Assembly: GCA_037178855.1 (NCBI GenBank)
Contig: JASJZC010000005.1
Coordinates: forward strand, 8,432,001 to 8,496,000
DNA from: Oscheius sp. JU75
Lineage: Eukaryota > Nematoda > Chromadorea > Rhabditida > Rhabditidae
Direction of reading: 5' to 3'
DNA length: 64,000 nucleotides
Shown: piece after piece, positions 25,715-37,873 of the stretch
How positions within the stretch are numbered: position 1 is the stretch's first letter
Layout of the letters: every line of letters begins with the position of its first letter
Program-made: the position numbers and the translations under genes
The notes under the pieces: model-generated
Databases searched by the model: none
Told to the model about the DNA's origin: nothing
The model's input: only the letters and a program-made list of their open reading frames with translations

Positions 25715-26161
25715 ATGAACTTCACCAACTCCTATTTTGAAGGCACACCGTATATTCTTCTTGGACCGCTCCCTAAAGTCAGTGAAACTAAAACTTTGAT
25801 ACTTGAGGTATTAGACAAGCAATTTAAGGTATTAGGATATCTGATACTTCTGCTGCTGGTTGAAGGTCTCTATTTCCAGTTAATACAAGCGCCGAAGTTA
25901 CTGTCGGCTACATATAAAAAGCTGAGTGTCGCATTCCATCTGAAGATCTTCATCTCGAATATACATCTTGTTTATAGCTTAGCAACTGCAACTGGTCACA
26001 TTATCTGGCTATCTACCCCAATAGTTCTACTGCCATATATAGCCTATCATGATACCGGAATTCTGACAGACAGGGGCGTTTCACAACTGATACAATTTCA
26101 ACTAACAGAAGTTTTCATCTTTTGTACGTGCATCTTTATAAAGAACAGTGCGATACGCTGA
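25715..26161 (+). pseudogene. Chemoreceptor fragment, TM1 to TM3 only
   Basis: A single open frame of 148 codons starts MNFTNSYFEGTPYILLGPLPK and carries three hydrophobic segments (GYLILLLLVEGLYFQLI, IHLVYSLATATGHIIWL, LTEVFIFCTCIFI), then stops. It may contain an in-frame intron, as codons around VSETKTLILEVLDKQ have no counterpart in its paralog at 21942. TM4-TM7 are absent downstream, so the copy is truncated. It gives the intact register of TM3 used to recognise the frameshift in the 21942 gene. Confidence 0.55.
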
Positions 26162-26481
26162 AAACAAAAAATTAAGCCATAACCCCACCTTACAAGAAAC
26201 TTCTCTACCGTTGGATCCCTTTTTACTACAAGATGAATTCAACCCTGATCTTTAATTTTGGTTTCCAGATGGCTTCAGCCCTCAAGTAGCAGTAGTAATT
26301 GATATTGGATATAGCACTAAAGTTCCTCCCATTTTTTTCTGCGACTATTCATTACCGACCACTCTGATTAGCCGGATTACCGCCTATTGTCACTGAAGCG
26401 AAGGGCGTCGCTGAGCAACGGCTCTTCTCAATGTCTCGTCTCTTCTCTGTTTCATATTTTACGAGCAGCTAGTTTGTTTTG

Positions 26482-27023
26482 ATGATGGAAGAGACACTAA
26501 CACACGTACACTCCAAGCGCAGCTTTCGGAACCTAGCTCAGAGGATCGTGGACGCTGAAAAGGAGGCTAGAGCTTTGGTATAAATCAGTTCAACTTCGGA
26601 TGGAAAAGATTTCAGAAACTGGCAGTAAAACGCATAAAAGGAGAGCCGCTATCCACTGACCAAGAACTCTCATCTGAAGAGATCATTCACAGGAAAGAGT
26701 CACAAATCTCCTCTTCAGCTACACACAAATCATCCATAACTGTAAAAGTTTGTGTATCAGTCCTTGAATTCAGTTTAAGGGCAAACGAATGCGCTTGGAC
26801 ATCAACAAGATCAAAAAGAACGCGCCAACTTCCCATGCTGAAGGCTCTCGCGACAGTCAAAAGAACTTCAGGGATGTAGTCAAAACTGCTATGGTAAGCT
26901 TTTTTTCTTTTCTTCAAGACACCTTCAAAAATATTCACATCATCACTGCACCTCAAATTGTCAAGTTTTGGCGGAAGGAGAAGGTTAAAGAAATTCAATT
27001 TTTAGCTTTTCTCGGAAAAGTAA
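26482..27023 (+). CDS. Small basic intracellular protein, unknown
   Basis: Four exons (26482-26577, 26616-26741, 26774-26893, 27006-27023) join in phase 0 to 119 residues: MMEETLTHVHSKRSF..., a helical EKEARALKLAVKRIK stretch, Ser/Glu-rich middle and a Lys-rich tail. Introns are 38, 32 and 112 nt with TTTCAG/ATTCAG/TTTTAG acceptors. There is no signal peptide, span or known domain. The last exon adds only five codons (LFSEK) and is the weakest part. It lies 545 bp upstream of the channel gene on the same strand; I see no evidence that it is that gene's 5' end. Confidence 0.5.
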
Positions 27024-27568
27024 AAGACGGGATAGTCTCGCTTTGTCTTTTCACTATTAGTGCTTTGCAGTTGGAAGGTTTGGGGAATAGGATTCTAAAA
27101 AAATAACCGGCTGTCCGAGTGGTACACGAAACTTTCCAACCTTATGAGGGTTCACTTTAAACGGGTCCAATCCTAAGCTTGTTGTCTGGTATCCGTTATC
27201 CTAATACCTATAAAGTTTTATAAGTGGATTTATTACAAACGGATAGCTTTGAAGAGACATTCCTTAAACAAAACTGCCGAAACCTAACAGTAGTTACCAT
27301 ATGAATCATAGAAGAAAAGGGAATCAAGTAAAAGAAGCAGCTATTTTATGCGGATGGGGAAACTGCCGAAACCTAAAAAATAATGAGAAAGGGGATTCTT
27401 CCATCACGGACAGACAGGATAAAAGCTCCGGAATCAATGCCAGAAGCCGGATAATAAGAGTCTAGAATCCTCTCTGCGGTTGCCCCGCGCGACGCTTCTT
27501 CTTCATATCAAAAGACAAATCATTCGGTCTGACTTCCCTTACTATCCCTTTACTGCATCTCTCTTGAA

Positions 27569-30500
27569 ATGGAATTTCTCAAGCTCGTGCGCAACTGGAT
27601 GAGCAACAATCAACAGGTCTACGTGGATCGTTCAGACAACAGTTTTAGCAACAATGTTTTTGATCCGGTAACCTATTTGCCTAATCCTTGGTAATTTCTC
27701 TGTACAATTATAGCCCTCTTTGGCACCTGATGATGCTCCCATTCTGGACGAGCCCAGGGAGATCAGTCCTCCGAGTCCTAGCGGTTTCAAAGTTATCAAA
27801 TCACATATTGTTGACTATTACATGTTGGTTTAATATTATATTAGGAATAACAGTTTTTTTCAGGCAGCTTAGACATTTGTCCATTAATCCCTCGGGTATC
27901 TTCTACTATTGGTGGTGCTTCATAGTTTTCATGTGTGAGTTTTTTCGCTGCCGAATTTCGATGAAAAGGGATTAGAATTAAGCTTTGAAACCGACAAAAA
28001 CCAAACCGACACAACCTGGCAAAGTTAAAAGTATCTATGATCACTTAAAGAGAAACAAAACGTTTTTGCAATTTGCAGGGTTCGAATCAGCGCCTTCCGA
28101 AAAGCACTGCGGCCTAACGCAGAGCTTTAGACCACTTGGTCACAATTTTTTATATGAACATTCTCTACTGCTTTGCAATAAGGACATTCAGCTATTCTCT
28201 ACAACATGCTGGCCATGGTCATATTCATCTTCGACGACGTGTATCGCAACTACTTTTGGCACTGGTGTACTATAAACTGGGTCTCCGATTTCGTCTACAT
28301 TCTCGACATATTTTTCAACTCTCGTAAAGGTGAATTTCATATTTTTGTGAATGTTAATTATTCCAGTTTATATGCTGGATGGAATGGAAGTTCGAAATCC
28401 ACGATTGATGTTCCGGAACTACAAGACAGATCCGGCACCGGGGGTTGGGACAGTGTTGGTCGGGACTAGAGAAGTAATTTTCCTTCCTTTTCTCGGACTC
28501 TGAACTGAGTCTTTCAGATTGGTGGTAGAATTCTTCTGGATCTTATGTGTCTAGTGCCATTAGATGCTGCTCTGGTGCTTGCTGACTACATCTCACTCCT
28601 GCGTACAATTAGGATACTCAAGAGTAGAAATCATCTTTGTATTCAAAGTAAATCATTTCAGTTCATCGCTTCATCGACTTTATCGAGATCACAAAACAGA
28701 GGTCTTCCATTCCACATGCCACAAAAATTGCCTTCTTGATACTCTATTGCCTCATTTTGTTTCACTGGAACGCGACAGTCTACTTCTTGTTCAGCTTATC
28801 TGAAGGATTGTCAGGTTTGTTTGTTCATAGTTGACAATCAAGTTCTGACAATCTTTTTGAGTTTATGAAGCTGAAGTCACGCTGTAGTAATATGATTTAA
28901 TGTCTTTCAGAAGAGGACACGAGTGCCTTCGGTTTCTCTTATTACAAAGTCTTTGACCCCCGGTTTCCTTTATGTTCGGTGAGTTTCTTCTACTACAGTT
29001 CATTCAATTTGCACTCTCTAGGCCTTCGAAGATGGCTGTCTCATGACAGAAAACTATTCTTCTATGGATCTGGACGATGAACGTCCCAAATACATGCTGC
29101 AGGCCTATGAGTTCTGGGAGAACAAGTAAGCTGAATTTGTACGCTTATACAATTTCTGGTAGGTCTATAATCTTTGTAATGGGCAACTTTTCCCGAGAGT
29201 ATTCGATGAGTATGTACTGGTCATCACTGACCATTACTACTTGTGGTCAACAGCCTTATCCGTCCACGTCAGCTCAGAACATGCTAGAAGTCGTGGATAC
29301 TTTGATAGGTAAGCCTTTTCTTTTCAGTCGAAAACTCAACTCCAGGAGTGTTAGTGTTTGCTACAATCATCGGAAGTGTTGGTGGGGTTGTCTACTTGAT
29401 GAATCAGTACTTAAACGACTATCGGTTACAAATGGATGCTATCAAGTTCTACATGAAGTACAGGTAGCGTCAGTTATATATTGGTTATTATATGTTGGTC
29501 CACAGCAAGCACGACTCTCTTTTTAGCGCTTGTGCCATGCCTTAAACTTTGACCTGTTGTGAAAATTTTCATCTTGTTCAATATGAACCTTTGCAGAAAC
29601 GTCCGCGACGAAATCCAAGACCGTGTCCTCAAATGCTTCATGTTCCTTCATGCAAGACATCAGCTGACCGATGAGAAGGTAGATCTGCTTTTGTTTAATA
29701 AACAATGCACTTTCAGGAGATTCTCGACTGTCTCCCACCAAGAATGCAGGGTAACATCGCCTCCGATTTGCATATGGCTACAGTAGAAGGAGTCTCCCTT
29801 TTTCATGTAACGGATGTTTCTAATCGGAGCCAGTTATTTAGGGATGTGCGAAAGGCTTCCTTGTGGACATTGTCCTACGGATGAGGCAACAAGTTTTCAT
29901 GCCAAACGATGTTCTTTGCAAAGTTGGAGACAAAGCTAAAGAGATGTTTATAGTGAAAAGTGGAAGACTTCATGTTATCGATGATGCAGGCACCATGATA
30001 CAGGTTTTGATGGAAACTTCCGCTAGAAACAGGAGCTTGCAGGAAATTTCCGACGGGTGTACTTACGGAGAAATGTCGATTATACAGATGAAGGGTAATG
30101 CATTTGGAGATAAGAGACAAACAGGACTGCTATCTGTTGGGTACTCGGACGTGTATATTTTGAACCAAGATGATGTTCTGCCGCTATTGTCGGAATATCC
30201 CGACGAGAGAGAGAGGCTGTCAGAAAACGGTAAGATATTGTTTTCTCCCAGCGTTTTTGGCACAGTCAGTATTCAATACAGCGTTATCTTGCACGATATG
30301 CCAGTTTACGATAGTTCTCATTGGGAAATTTTGCGCAAGATCTTTTTGCATTAGTTATTTTCTAATATTAACTTTCAGCAAGACACTGGCTCCAAGTGAA
30401 CGAAATGCTCGAGGAGGGAGAAGAACTGAATATGGATTCGACAGCCGTCTACAACATTGATGAACAACTTCTCCAGCTTCAAGACATGGTCAACGGGATG

Positions 30501-30675
30501 GAATTGCAGTTGGATACAAGATACGGGGAATTCACTGTAAGTCATACCTTTTTGCTGCACTGGTGATGTTCAGGAGTACAGCAACGACATGAAACAGCGT
30601 ATGACAAGCTTAGAATGGATCATGTTGAAGTGCAGAGATGACATCAAGAAGGATTGTTTTAGAGGTCATTTTTGA
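27569..30675 (+). CDS. Cyclic nucleotide-gated cation channel subunit
   Basis: Seventeen exons give about 666 residues: 27569-27667, 27714-27823, 27864-27934, 28192-28329, 28367-28473, 28518-28623, 28662-28814, 28911-28978, 29022-29125, 29163-29308, 29346-29463, 29597-29678, 29717-29806, 29842-30003, 30043-30229, 30379-30536, 30574-30675. S1 starts at FYYWWCFIVFM, S2 has DFVYILDIF, S4 has RTIRILKIHRFIDF, S5 LILYCLILFHWNATVYF, S6 GVLVFATIIGSVGGVVYLMN, then the C-linker (MDAIKFYMKYR) and the cAMP/cGMP-binding domain (FIVKSGRLHVIDD; SDGCTYGEMSIIQMKG; LSVGYSDVYILNQDD). A short coiled coil (IDEQLLQLQDMVNGMELQL) follows. Members open on cGMP in nematode sensory neurons. The pore reads TITTCGQQPYP, lacking the TTIGE filter of alpha subunits, so this may be a modulatory subunit. 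Exon 14/15 are separated by a 39-nt in-frame intron. Confidence 0.93.
28070..28150 (-). pseudogene. tRNA-Leu-like degenerate sequence
   Basis: On the minus strand inside channel intron 3 there is an A-box-like GACCAAGTGGTCTAA, an anticodon-arm-like hairpin CTGCG-TTAGGC-CGCAG, a small variable-arm hairpin and a B-box-like GATTCGAACCC, in tRNA-Leu order and spacing. The acceptor stem does not pair, the T stem has mismatches and the anticodon loop has six bases. It is therefore a tRNA pseudogene or tRNA-derived repeat, not a working tRNA. Confidence 0.5.
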
Positions 30676-30753
30676 AGGTATAAACTTCGAACCTAAGTTC
30701 CTGCTTTGGATTTTTCTCGCCAAATGATGGTGTAAAACAAAATCATTGTCGCT

Positions 30754-31388
30754 TTAAACTGTCTTTTTAACAAAACCAGAGCTTAGAATTGGAGGTGAGT
30801 TCTCAAATGGATCTGATGACGAATACCATTCGATTTTCCATCCGAGCGCGGTGCAGATGATTGTTATGATGAACATAATTAAGTAGGCGCAAAGTCGAGG
30901 ACATCGGTCGAAGCATTTGCCGAACCATTCAAACATTCTAAAATAGAAAATTTATTAGCAAAAACTGAGTCTACGGGAAATAACAAGCAAAGAGAAGTTG
31001 AAATGAAGAATGGAACAGCTATGTGAATCACTTGTTGACAAAAAGAGAAGTAGTCATAGCTTTCATAAAGATAAGCACTTCGGCACACAGTTAGGGATAA
31101 GACTTGTTTCAAAAATAGATTTGTGCGGAGGTATAACAGTTTCACTCGTACGATTCTCCCAAAAACGCCAAACTCGCCAAAAGCAATTCGAATATCAGGC
31201 TGATTTGAATTAGGAAGCAGAAGAAACTTGATTTTGTTTTGTTCAGAATCGGCAGGAAAAATGGTTTGATTTCGAGGTATTGGAAAAACTCGGGAAAAAC
31301 GAATAGGTTACTTGAGCAAAAACTTGGTGTCAACCTCAACCAGATTCAGCTTGCGCAACCGCAATAGCGGATAGAGAGTTTTCCTCAT
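30754..31388 (-). CDS. Small three-pass membrane protein, unknown
   Basis: Four exons (31312-31388, 31146-31226, 30985-31077, 30754-30937) join with consistent phases to 144 residues. The N-terminus MRKTLYPLLRLRKLNLVEVD is basic, followed by three hydrophobic spans: FFCFLIQISLIFELLLASLAF, VIHIAVPFFISTSLCLMF and LCAYLIMFIITIICTALGW. The C-terminus (SSDPFENSPPILSSGFVKKTV) is polar. No family is recognised. Introns are 85, 68 and 47 nt; some acceptors (AATCAAG, CCGAAG) are weaker than the local norm, so exon edges could shift. Its stop lies 78 bp from the stop of the convergent channel gene, and its start 206 bp from the collagen stop on the same strand. Confidence 0.55.
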
Positions 31389-31594
31389 TATTTGGAACGC
31401 AATAATCGCCTCAGCTTTGCAGCAGATCTATCATTGACAACTAATAAACCGTAATAAAACTGCTGATTGACTTCAATTTGATAAAAGGAACAATTCTTTA
31501 ATATTTATTTAACCAGCCAAACACCTTATTATTAAGGTGGACGTCTTTAAACAGATATGGTAGAAGACTGACTATTCGGGGCAACAGAACTTTA

Positions 31595-32567
31595 TTAGAT
31601 TCTCTTAGTCTTAGAGCTTCTAGCAGGACAGTGACAGTAGCTGGCGTCTGTACCAGGAGATCCAGCCTGGCCAGCTGATCCTTCGAATCCAGAGGCACCG
31701 GGTGGTCCGTCTTCTCCGTTAGGACCAGTAGGCCCTTGTGCTCCCGGAGCCCCTTGGTTTCCATTGTTTCCAGCCTGTCCCATGTATCCAGGTTGACCAG
31801 GTGGCCCACGCTCTCCCTGAGGTCCTGGAGCGCCCTTACTTCCCTTGGTTCCATCACGACCATGCTCTCCAGGCTGTCCATTGTTTCCTGGTGCTCCAGG
31901 CTCTCCGGCGAAGCCTGGGTTTCCAGGATGGCCAGGATGACCGTCAGGGCCCTAAGATACTGTTGTTCTCGGTAGCAAACGGAGAACTTACTGGATGCCC
32001 CATCTGACCATCAGCTCCAGCGTCTCCAGTTGGGCCGGGAGGACCAGGAGGACCAGGATAACCAGGTGGGCCATTAGGACACATACGACACTGCTGATGA
32101 GCATCCATGTTGACGGACGGGTAGTTTCCAGGTAGACCAGGTTGTCCGGGAGTACCGGCAACACCATTAGTACCATCTTGGCCGGGAGTTCCGGGTGCTC
32201 CTTTAGGTCCAGCGGGACAGTCACTGTTGGCGTTACATTCTGAAAAATAAGAAATTTCATAGGAAACAGAGAAAAACGGACGACACACTCCAGGCTCAGT
32301 GGTCTGTCTCTTCTTTCTGGCAAAAGGAATGATCGAAGCTCCGAACTTTTCCCCTCTCATGCCTCTCCAAGCCTCGTTGTGAAGATCGCGGAATTCGCTC
32401 ATGTCCTAAAAACTAGACTACTTGAAATCCACAAAAACACAAACCTTGGCTACATCTTCAGTGATCATGGTTATTTTGGTATAGAGTGCTGGAAGAAAAA
32501 GAGCGACGAGGACGAGAGCTGCTCCAGAGCAGCCCATGGCCGCATAGGCAGCAACACGAGCGGACAT
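31595..32567 (-). CDS. Cuticle collagen
   Basis: Four exons (32445-32567, 32282-32405, 31992-32239, 31595-31951) give 283 residues. The protein has the standard nematode cuticle collagen plan: an N-terminal membrane/signal anchor ([18 protein letters not shown]), a subtilisin-type cleavage site (FARKKRQ), a Cys knot (VCQC, then NANSDCPAG), two to three Gly-X-Y blocks interrupted near CRMC, and a C-terminal CHC before a short basic tail. Such chains are cleaved by a BLI-4-like convertase, trimerise, and are crosslinked into the cuticle. The donor of intron 2 (GTCCGT) is unusual, but it is the one that keeps the frame and yields the typical VCQC knot. A downstream polar tail (ARSSKTKRI) follows the last Cys. 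Confidence 0.93.
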
Positions 32568-35500
32568 AGTCAGATCGGGGATCAGCTGGAATCAGTTTGA
32601 TCGTCCTTATATGGCTGGCAGGCGCCCCGCCCTAAGGGAGACAGCAAACTGGACCAGAGGTTTATTACAAGGGGAGTCTCTCGAGTCAGTCACAGATTTC
32701 GTTTTCGAATTAGTGACCTTATAACAAATAGGCAAGTAGATTGTTGAGAGCGAGTCAAAGGACGGGAGAGAATCCTGTAGTTTCTTTTTCTCTCTCTCTA
32801 GCAGGCTGAAAGTTGCAGGATAAAATCGAATTTTTCAGTTTCGGTTGCGGTTGCGAGACTCTAGAGGCTCGTAGCACTATTCCTGGTTGTCCAAACCCCT
32901 TACTAGTTGACCTCTCCTGTCTCTTTCTCTTCGACAACATGAGAAATTGTCTGTAAGCGGTCGCGGCGGCGGAACGGTTGAACGTGATACCATCCGCTTG
33001 TCTTCCAGCCGATCAGCGAGTCTGCGCCAAACAGAAGAAATGGGAAGAAGAAGTAGGTATGATTACTTCTAGGGCAAAGGGGTTGATTGAATATTTGGCT
33101 CATCGATTCTTTCCAGAGGTCAGAAAACAAGATAACTTTGGACAATTTACCTACCGCTGTTGAAACAGGGTAATCTTCCAAAGAATGTTTTCAGAACCAT
33201 CTTTGCTCTACGACTTTCAGTGCTCCAACTGACTGGGGATCACCGCCAACTGAAAGACTGAAAAACAAGATTTCCCACTGGTCCCCTCCTTCTTCACACC
33301 CTCCCTTTTTGCTCCTTCCCTATTCATTAATAACCCCTTATTTCTGGGGCTTTACTCTCATATTGGAAGCAGGCGAAGGCCACTCCGGAATTCCATTTAC
33401 ACACTAGTGAGTAGGCGGTAGGCCCTCCTTCGTTCTTTGTTTGCTTTTTTTCCTAATGAGTAAAGCTTATAATAACCTGTCTAGCTCGTTTTCTGTTGGA
33501 GGTTATTCCAAAGAACGTCAGTTCTGGATAATAGGTTCAACGTCTGCATTTAAGGGGTGTTCGAGAGCGTCCTTTGGCCAGTGCGGTAAGGAGATGAGAG
33601 GCCCTGAGACGAACAGCTGTCCGAGAGAGATCTGATCCCGTGGCTCACATTTATCGACGTCGTTTGTTCCTCTATGCGAACTATTTTTATCTCTGGCACT
33701 TTTGCTCGACGAACATAGCAGATAAATCAAGAGCTAGAGAGATCTCTTGCCAACTCCTTGTTCTCTAATCTCCGCTTGTTCAACAACAGATGAATAAGGG
33801 AGATAATGACTTTGTTTCTTTTCATATAGTATTCTTCTGTATCCGCTGCTAGCCTCATTTTTATTTGGTTCTTCGCGCATTATATCGGTTCAAGTTGAAG
33901 ATGACCTTTGTTGTTTCGCACCCATGCTATCTCGGAGTTTTTTGTCAGTTATAGCCCCTACTTGGAGCTCGCTCTACGGACAAATAGAAAACTTGATACT
34001 ATTTCACACCCGTATCATCTCACTTATTGATGACCTGTACGGCTAGTTGCCTCCGCCGAACCACGATGTATGTCCATAACTTTGTCACCTCGATTGGTTT
34101 GGTCTTTGTTCGTTACCAATCATCTTATTGGCAACCTAAAGCTTTTCCTTAAAGTCTAGACTCTCTTAACCGTTTCCTGTCCAATTTTATCTTCCAATAA
34201 TGAACGTCTACAGCAATTTCTCAGTCAAAGGTCTGAACGCTTTTGCTTAAAACCTTATTTAGAGCTCTAAGTGGGGATGTTTCTCCGCTAGAATTCAATT
34301 TCCTGGATTCTTGCATATAAAGTGTGCAACCTCGACTCATGCACTTTTACCGCCTTCATTTTGCAGAAAGGGAAGTTTGTAGGAGCCAATCTCAGCCCAG
34401 ACTTTCTACACTTTTCAAGCACTCTCTCGTAGATTTTCATGTTTTTCAGTCTGAGCTGAAATAAATCTCGGGTGAAAAAATAAATCTCGGGTGACTTCTA
34501 ATTAGGGGAGGACACGGAAAGGGTGGAGGATTTGAGTGAATAGAGTCCGCCCATTCAGAAAAATTCATTTCTTCCCTTTTGGTACTTTTGATCTAGTGAT
34601 ACATCGTCTAGATATTCTTAGATAGCGTTGGGAGGTCCAACTAACTCGCTGATAAGTGAAAAAGACTAGGATTACGTTCTCTTTACGGTATCTTCGAGTG
34701 TTTTTCTGACAAGAATGACAAGTTCTAAAAATGTCGCAGAAGGGAATACTAAGACAGAAAGCCTTGTCTCAAATTTTTGTATGTTTTCATTTAACTGAGT
34801 AACAGGGAGGTCAGTTATGAATAGTTTGTAGTTATTATTTGCAGGTAGAGCGGTTTAGAAAAGGCAAAAGCACAGGGCTTTACTTTCCTTCGTAAACCTT
34901 ATCCTATTTACTCAGAAATCTCTCCGATCAAATATTATTCTCTGCTCACCAGTAGCAGAATAACAATCTTCTCTCTCGTATCACGTTGCCCTTATTTTTA
35001 TGCCCCTAATTAATCCACCTTAACGGCAATGATCTCTTAACCTCCTCGCTAAAATTATCGTCCAATTTCAATCTCCTAAAGACAAAATACCCGTCTTCGC
35101 CCTTAATAATAGCCCCAGGGCTCCCCGAAAGCTTGAGACCTATTTATTCATGTCGGGAGCTCGGAGTATCAAATGTTTTTTCCATTTATCATTCAGTCAG
35201 CCAGCCAATTATTTTGTTCTTTTCCAGTAGTTGGTCTTGTTTTTCCGCTATTTCTCTAGATTAACAGCATTTTTGCGCCGGAAGTATCAAATGACGTATT
35301 ATTCCAGTTTGACCAGTCAAAAAGAACCTGAATGTCGTAGGTAGATAAGTGACAATAGCAGCTGTCTTCTTTTCAGAGGCGAGTTTTAGATATGTCTTTT
35401 AACATCCGGTCCGGGATAAAAGGAACTCTTTTCGATGGTCAAAACATCCTAATTTGGGGTTAACATATTCTTACTGTGGGAACACGTGATTTCCTCATGG

Positions 35501-36974
35501 GAACTAAAGCTGCCTTCGTTAGCCACTTCTGTCAGATCCTGTTTACCAGGTGTTCCATTTTGAGCTGAAGGTTCTGTTGCTTTGCTCTAATATAAGGGAT
35601 TGTCATTCGCTGTGATTTCTGTTTTTATTACTATGCCTAAAAAATTTACCTTACTATAAGGAACATAATTTTCAAGCGCTCGTAGTTGTGCTCTTGTAAA
35701 AAAAAAATGCTCGCGGGGTAATGATTTAACGGTTGTTACACAAAAATTGTTTCAAACGTCTATTGCTTTATTGCAATTGGATACGGCGGTCAAGGATCAT
35801 TAGCCTCCGGCGAGTACTAGCTAAATAAACAACTCTCCTGTGCCTGTCCAGCCAATAATAGATTTTTGATTGTTTATTTCCTATTGGTCAGAGCGTTTTC
35901 TCGTCTTCTCCATAACACTTCTTAATTTCCAAAAGCGATTTGCGATCTCTTCCCTCAAAAAGTTCTCATTATCGCACCACAATGCCCGTCCAATTTACCC
36001 ACGTTTCTTTGTCTAGAGAGGAGGTGGCCAAATCCATGCCGAATTCCTGAATCTTCCATCATTCTGTTAACGGGAGAACAAAAAGCTAAAGCCCATTGTC
36101 GGGACATAATCCCCGGGATTTCTCTATTTTCATTCGGTGGAGCTGCAAAAAGGTCGGCATTAATCTCTTTCCTGGTTTTTTGTGGGCGAGCGATTTTCGG
36201 CTCGTCTTCTGCCCGTTTTGGTCGCTCCCGACGGGAGGACAAATGATGGGCTATCCCATAGCGACCTCTCCCTGCTGTGCTATAGCATGCATTTTGAAGA
36301 TTTACTGGCTCTTAAAGACCTTGTTTTTAAGGCCTGCCTTTGCATTCGTTTTCGTTCTGAAAATGATCAAGGTCAGAGCAATTTTGTCGAGTCTCTTCCT
36401 CTTTTGATCTGAACTTATTTAGAGGCAGGAATTCCATATTTGCGGGCGATTCTCTTCCCTTATTTTTGGAATACATACGGCGGAAGATAATCTTTAAAAG
36501 AGGAATAAATGGGATTACTTTGAGCAATGAGGTGCAAATGGTTGCGCACCTGAATCCTGGATTTGTTATTTTCAAGTTTCTTTTATGAATTTAGCATTTA
36601 GCATTTAGCGGAAAACAGCTGTTCCTTATTCAAAACCGTTTTGCAAATCTTCTTTCATTAGGAGCTTACCTTGGTCAAAACAAAATAAAAGACAGACTGG
36701 TACCAAGTTTGTTTGACAAACATATTTATGATTCTACTACACTTTTTTGCTTCTTGCATTTCTGCTTTCAACCACTTGTCATAAATCGTGTACGGTCTCT
36801 TGTGTCCAAACAAATTACCAAATAAGACATTTTGTGAGTACGAACATCAGTTAAATACTTCAATATCCTTTACCATTTTCTTCAGAACAGTACGCAATTC
36901 CCATGTTCAGATCTTTGCTGAGAAGATCACAGCTCGAATGCTTTACTAGACACAAATTACTTTAAAAGCAAAAA
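32568..36974. other. 4.4-kb stretch without recognisable genes
   Basis: Only short, feature-free open frames on both strands. Contains the presumed promoter of the collagen at its left edge. A TTTAGCA repeat (three copies) lies at about 36589-36609. No RNA gene or transposon ends were recognised. Confidence 0.45.
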
Positions 36975-37873
36975 ATGTATACTGATGAGGATCACCGAGA
37001 TTTCCGCTCTTGTTGCGGCTTTCTTCACACTTCAGTGAGTTCATTAATTGTTTTAGCAGTGGGAGTCCACCATTTGTTTGCTCAAGTTTAACTCAAAATG
37101 TACTATTTCAGATGGCGTTCAAAGTTATCATTGGCTACTACATGCTCTGGAGCACAATATTGGCCTTAACTCCGATGCCATTTCTCAATTTCTATTTTGG
37201 AATCGCCGGACTGATAGCAAGCATCCTGGCCATTGTGGGGATTTTTACCAAAAATGCCAACTTGATATCTGTCTTCTTCTATTATGCGGTGAGTTATCCA
37301 AGTTTTATAGTGATCGTTACAAAACAATTGCATAAAGCGTTTTCTACCACCCGAACGCTCTGGTCTCTCCCGTTTCGTATCGTCACGCATTGGGTGGCGC
37401 GTAGTTTTTTACTAAAGACTTTTGTCTATCTTACATGCTTGGAATCCCCTCGAAAGAACTTGAAAACAGCAACCAGGATTTCCACCTTCCACCGTTTCAT
37501 TACAAGCTTTCAGATTTTTACAATATTTCTTCTGCTGTATCTTGGAGGCTATTACTTCTTTGTTACAATCTTCTACAAAGATGAAGTAAGTGGTAAGTCA
37601 CCCCACTGTTTTGTTCTTAAATTCCTACAGCTTCAGATAAATTTGGCAGTTGGTTTGACGAGCTCTTTTTCCTTATACACTTCCTTGATGTAGTGTGTCT
37701 TCTGATCCATTACTATTCGCTGGCGATTATCAGCAAAAATCGAACCTATATACTTTCTTGTTCGAATGGAAAAGGTAAGACACATCTCTTACTTTGTCAT
37801 TCCAGCCTTAGTTTGTACGGTACATGCTCACGATCCGTCATCAGCAATAAGAAGTGACTCCGATCTGGTCTAA
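36975..37873 (+). CDS. Four-pass membrane protein, unknown family
   Basis: Five exons (36975-37034, 37112-37288, 37514-37592, 37631-37774, 37806-37873) give 175 residues with consistent phases. The N-terminus MYTDEDHRDFRSCCGFLHTS is cytosolic-looking with a CC pair. Four hydrophobic segments follow: FKVIIGYYMLWSTILALTP, NFYFGIAGLIASILAIVGIF plus the adjoining NLISVFFYY, IFTIFLLLYLGGYYFFVTIF and LFFLIHFLDVVCLLIHYYSL. The tail is polar (DPSSAIRSDSDLV). The layout (short Cys-bearing N-terminus, four spans, short tail) recalls LAPTM-like or other nematode tetraspan families, but no diagnostic motif is seen. Confidence 0.65.

Noticed and set aside
36589-36609. Three copies of a TTTAGCA-like unit
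   Set aside because: Too short to be more than a chance or slippage microsatellite.
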